Both the position numbers and the translations under genes were made by a program. The notes beneath the pieces were generated by a model. That model was not told where the DNA came from and made no database searches. It saw only the letters and a program-made list of their open reading frames with translations. A stretch of 7,978 nt of DNA, taken from positions 1 through 7,978 of the forward strand of contig JBAQKP010000140.1 in NCBI GenBank assembly GCA_049301135.1, read 5' to 3'. This document shows positions 6,306 through 7,978 of this stretch, piece by piece (position 1 is the stretch's first letter; each line of letters begins with the position of its first letter). Source of the stretch: JAYXXU01 sp049301135. Its GTDB lineage: Bacteria > Pseudomonadota > Gammaproteobacteria > Pseudomonadales > Moraxellaceae.

Positions 6306-7978
6306 ATGAATACTCGTGCTTTTACATTATCGCCGCTATTGATTGCACTTGGTCTGACGGTGGGTCTGACTGGCTGTAGCGACTCCAACAGCGTATCTCG
6401 TCCTGCTGGGTTGGTTCCACCCCCAAAACGTGTGGAGCTGGCTCAAGATGTGTATTTTTATCAGCTGGTGTTTGAAGATGTTGCCACTGGTGAGCCAATT
6501 AATGAGGCCTTACAAGTAACCCTGACCGGTCCCGCTGTGGATGCAGGCTTAGTGGTGGATGCCAACAATGTATCACTGAAAGGTAAAACACTGACTACTG
6601 ATATTGGTAGTGTGACTGTCGCTGCAAAATACGATGCCACCAATACTAATTTTTCAGTGTTGGTCGGCAATGCTACCACTGGTTGGACTCAAACCGGCGT
6701 AGAGTTGCGCAAAGAAACCTCTACCATTGGCAACCAAACACTGGTGATCAAGTTAGTTAACCCCAAAAAAGCAGCAGCAGTTAATACCAATACAGACCTC
6801 GCTTTGGCCGTGGTCAGTAGTAACTTTACCGCCAGTGCCACTGGCGCAATTTCGGACAGCGCGATCAGTTTAGCAACTGCGGACAAGTCCTCAAAAAATG
6901 ATGCCGGTGATCTTGAGAACATCGGCATTGCGACGATCGACCTACCCGCTGGTGTAAACGCCCTAGATGCCAGTGGTAACAAAATTAGCCTAGCAGGCAA
7001 TATTACCGCAAGCACGGTCAAGTTTGGTAATGGCAGTGCTACCTCCATGTCAGCCTTTCCAGGTGGTTTTACGCCAACCGTGGTTGATCAAGCGGGACAA
7101 ACCAACAATACTGGCGCGTTTATTACTGGCGGTTTTGCGCAGTTCAACCTAACAGATAGCAATGGCACAGCGATTAAGAAGTTTGATCAAGATGTGACCC
7201 TGAGCATCGACCTACCCAAAACCTCTAAGAAGCTTGATGGTACTGCGCTCTTGGCAGGCGACAGTTATCCTGTGTGGAGCTATGACGAAGCGACAGGCAA
7301 CTGGCAGTTTGAAACCAATGGTCTGATCAGTGAAAAAACACCCGTTGATCCGGATAACTTTACCGTCTCTTTTAAATCCAAGCATTTATCTTATTGGAAC
7401 TTGGATTTCTTAGGTCAAACCTGTACTGGCACTTTGAATTTAGGACGTACTACACTCGATACTCGCCCACTATCAGTCGAGCTGGTCGGTGTGAGCGGTT
7501 CGCGCTTTTATCAGTCATTCTATGACGTACGAGATCAGCAACAGACTTTCGCCCGTTATCCGAAGGATATGCTGGTCAATATCGTGGTGCGTGATGAGCG
7601 AAACAGTATCATTTCCCGTTCTACTGTCCCGCAAAATCTATGTAACACTGGCACCATCAGTATTCCTGCTCCCCCAGTTGTACCCCGTGCCAGCTTGATT
7701 GTGAACGTGACAGAAAGCTGTCCAAATGGTGAAAGCCGTCGTGCCAGTCCAACCACCGTGGCATTTTATGATGGTCGTCGTTGGTATGCAGGCTATGCCC
7801 GTAGTAACCCGACAAGCAATGTCGCCCGTGTCAGCCTTGATGGAATGCCCAGTCCTGCCCAAGGAACTCTGTATGTATTTAATCCATTGACAGGTGGCTA
7901 TGAACGTCAAAGCGTCACTGTCAATGCGCCAAGCACAACCACCACCGTGAATCTGCCTAATTTGAAATGTCAGGCTGT
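6306..7978 (+). CDS. Large lipoprotein with beta-rich domains, 3' end outside window (557+ aa)
   Basis: The frame runs open from ATG 6306 to the right edge. AAGGA at 6293-6297, 8 bases upstream, supports the start. The first 23 residues form a lipoprotein signal peptide and LTGC (21-24) is a lipobox, so Cys24 would be lipidated. Ser at +2 does not signal inner-membrane retention, so the outer membrane is likely. After a Pro-rich linker (34-40), residues 48-150 look like a beta-sandwich (FEDVATGEPINEALQVTLTG). Residues 275-367 contain GGFAQFNLTD, then SYPVWSYDEATGNWQFE and HLSYWNLDF, a pattern I associate with FAM171/CILP-like regions of bacterial surface lipoproteins. Further beta-rich segments follow, with Cys373, 446, 472 and 555 at possible domain edges. 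No catalytic motif is seen. Its function is unknown; a structural or binding role at the cell surface is a guess. It has its own promoter and no evident link to the sugar pathway. Confidence 0.88.
   Translation, partial: MNTRAFTLSPLLIALGLTVGLTGCSDSNSVSRPAGLVPPPKRVELAQDVYFYQLVFEDVATGEPINEALQVTLTGPAVDAGLVVDANNVSLKGKTLTTDIGSVTVAAKYDATNTNFSVLVGNATTGWTQTGVELRKETSTIGNQTLVIKLVNPKKAAAVNTNTDLALAVVSSNFTASATGAISDSAISLATADKSSKNDAGDLENIGIATIDLPAGVNALDASGNKISLAGNITASTVKFGNGSATSMSAFPGGFTPTVVDQAGQTNNTGAFITGGFAQFNLTDSNGTAIKKFDQDVTLSIDLPKTSKKLDGTALLAGDSYPVWSYDEATGNWQFETNGLISEKTPVDPDNFTVSFKSKHLSYWNLDFLGQTCTGTLNLGRTTLDTRPLSVELVGVSGSRFYQSFYDVRDQQQTFARYPKDMLVNIVVRDERNSIISRSTVPQNLCNTGTISIPAPPVVPRASLIVNVTESCPNGESRRASPTTVAFYDGRRWYAGYARSNPTSNVARVSLDGMPSPAQGTLYVFNPLTGGYERQSVTVNAPSTTTTVNLPNLKCQA

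Noticed and set aside
6461..7910. Several minus-strand open frames of 60-120 codons opposite the lipoprotein gene
   Set aside because: The + strand frame is open throughout with a signal peptide, ribosome binding site and promoter. The antisense frames have low-complexity composition and no start signals.
1..7978. Search for insertion sequences, CRISPR arrays, tRNA genes, attachment sites and toxin-antitoxin pairs
   Set aside because: No transposase motif, regular short repeats, cloverleaf-like sequence or paired small genes were seen on either strand.

Overview
The window looks like the end of a gammaproteobacterial surface-polysaccharide or protein-glycosylation locus, followed by an unrelated surface lipoprotein gene. 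The most likely source is a member of the Moraxellaceae (Acinetobacter, Psychrobacter or a relative). This rests on gene order and protein style: initiating transferase, acetyltransferase, aminotransferase, 4,6-dehydratase matches the weeH-weeI-weeJ-weeK block of Acinetobacter (itrB-qhb-gdr in capsule nomenclature; pglC/D/E/F in Campylobacter). No rRNA or other marker gene is present, so the genus is an inference.

Layout, all on the + strand. 1-559: the C-terminal part of a GT4 glycosyltransferase whose start lies left of the window. 543-1145: PglC-type phosphoglycosyl transferase. 1145-1792: PglD-type acetyltransferase. 1833-2675: a DUF4184-like multi-pass membrane protein, the unexpected member. 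2743-3927: PglE-type PLP aminotransferase. 3999-5903: PglF-type membrane-anchored UDP-GlcNAc 4,6-dehydratase. 5904-6305: 402 bases without a gene, holding a weak terminator-like hairpin, a good promoter and a leader with predicted hairpins. 6306 to the right edge: a lipoprotein gene, open at its 3' end.

How the genes fit together: PglF would convert UDP-GlcNAc to the 4-keto-6-deoxy sugar. PglE would aminate C4 and PglD would acylate that amine, giving UDP-N,N'-diacetylbacillosamine (also called UDP-QuiNAc4NAc) or a variant with another acyl group. PglC would load the phospho-sugar onto undecaprenyl phosphate at the inner membrane, and the GT4 enzyme would add a later sugar. The genes overlap or lie close together (17-base overlap, TAATG junction, gaps of 40, 67 and 71 bases), so they probably form one operon read from a promoter left of the window. 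Hand counts of sample stretches suggest a mosaic: roughly 38% GC in the glycosyltransferase, mid-50s in pglC, about 41% in pglD, and mid-to-high 50s in pglE.

The points most worth a second look are the DUF4184-like protein with its His/Asp motifs inserted between pglD and pglE, the hydrophobic reading frame that leads into pglE just after it, and the structured leader of the lipoprotein gene. I found no clearly new defence, mobile or CRISPR system.
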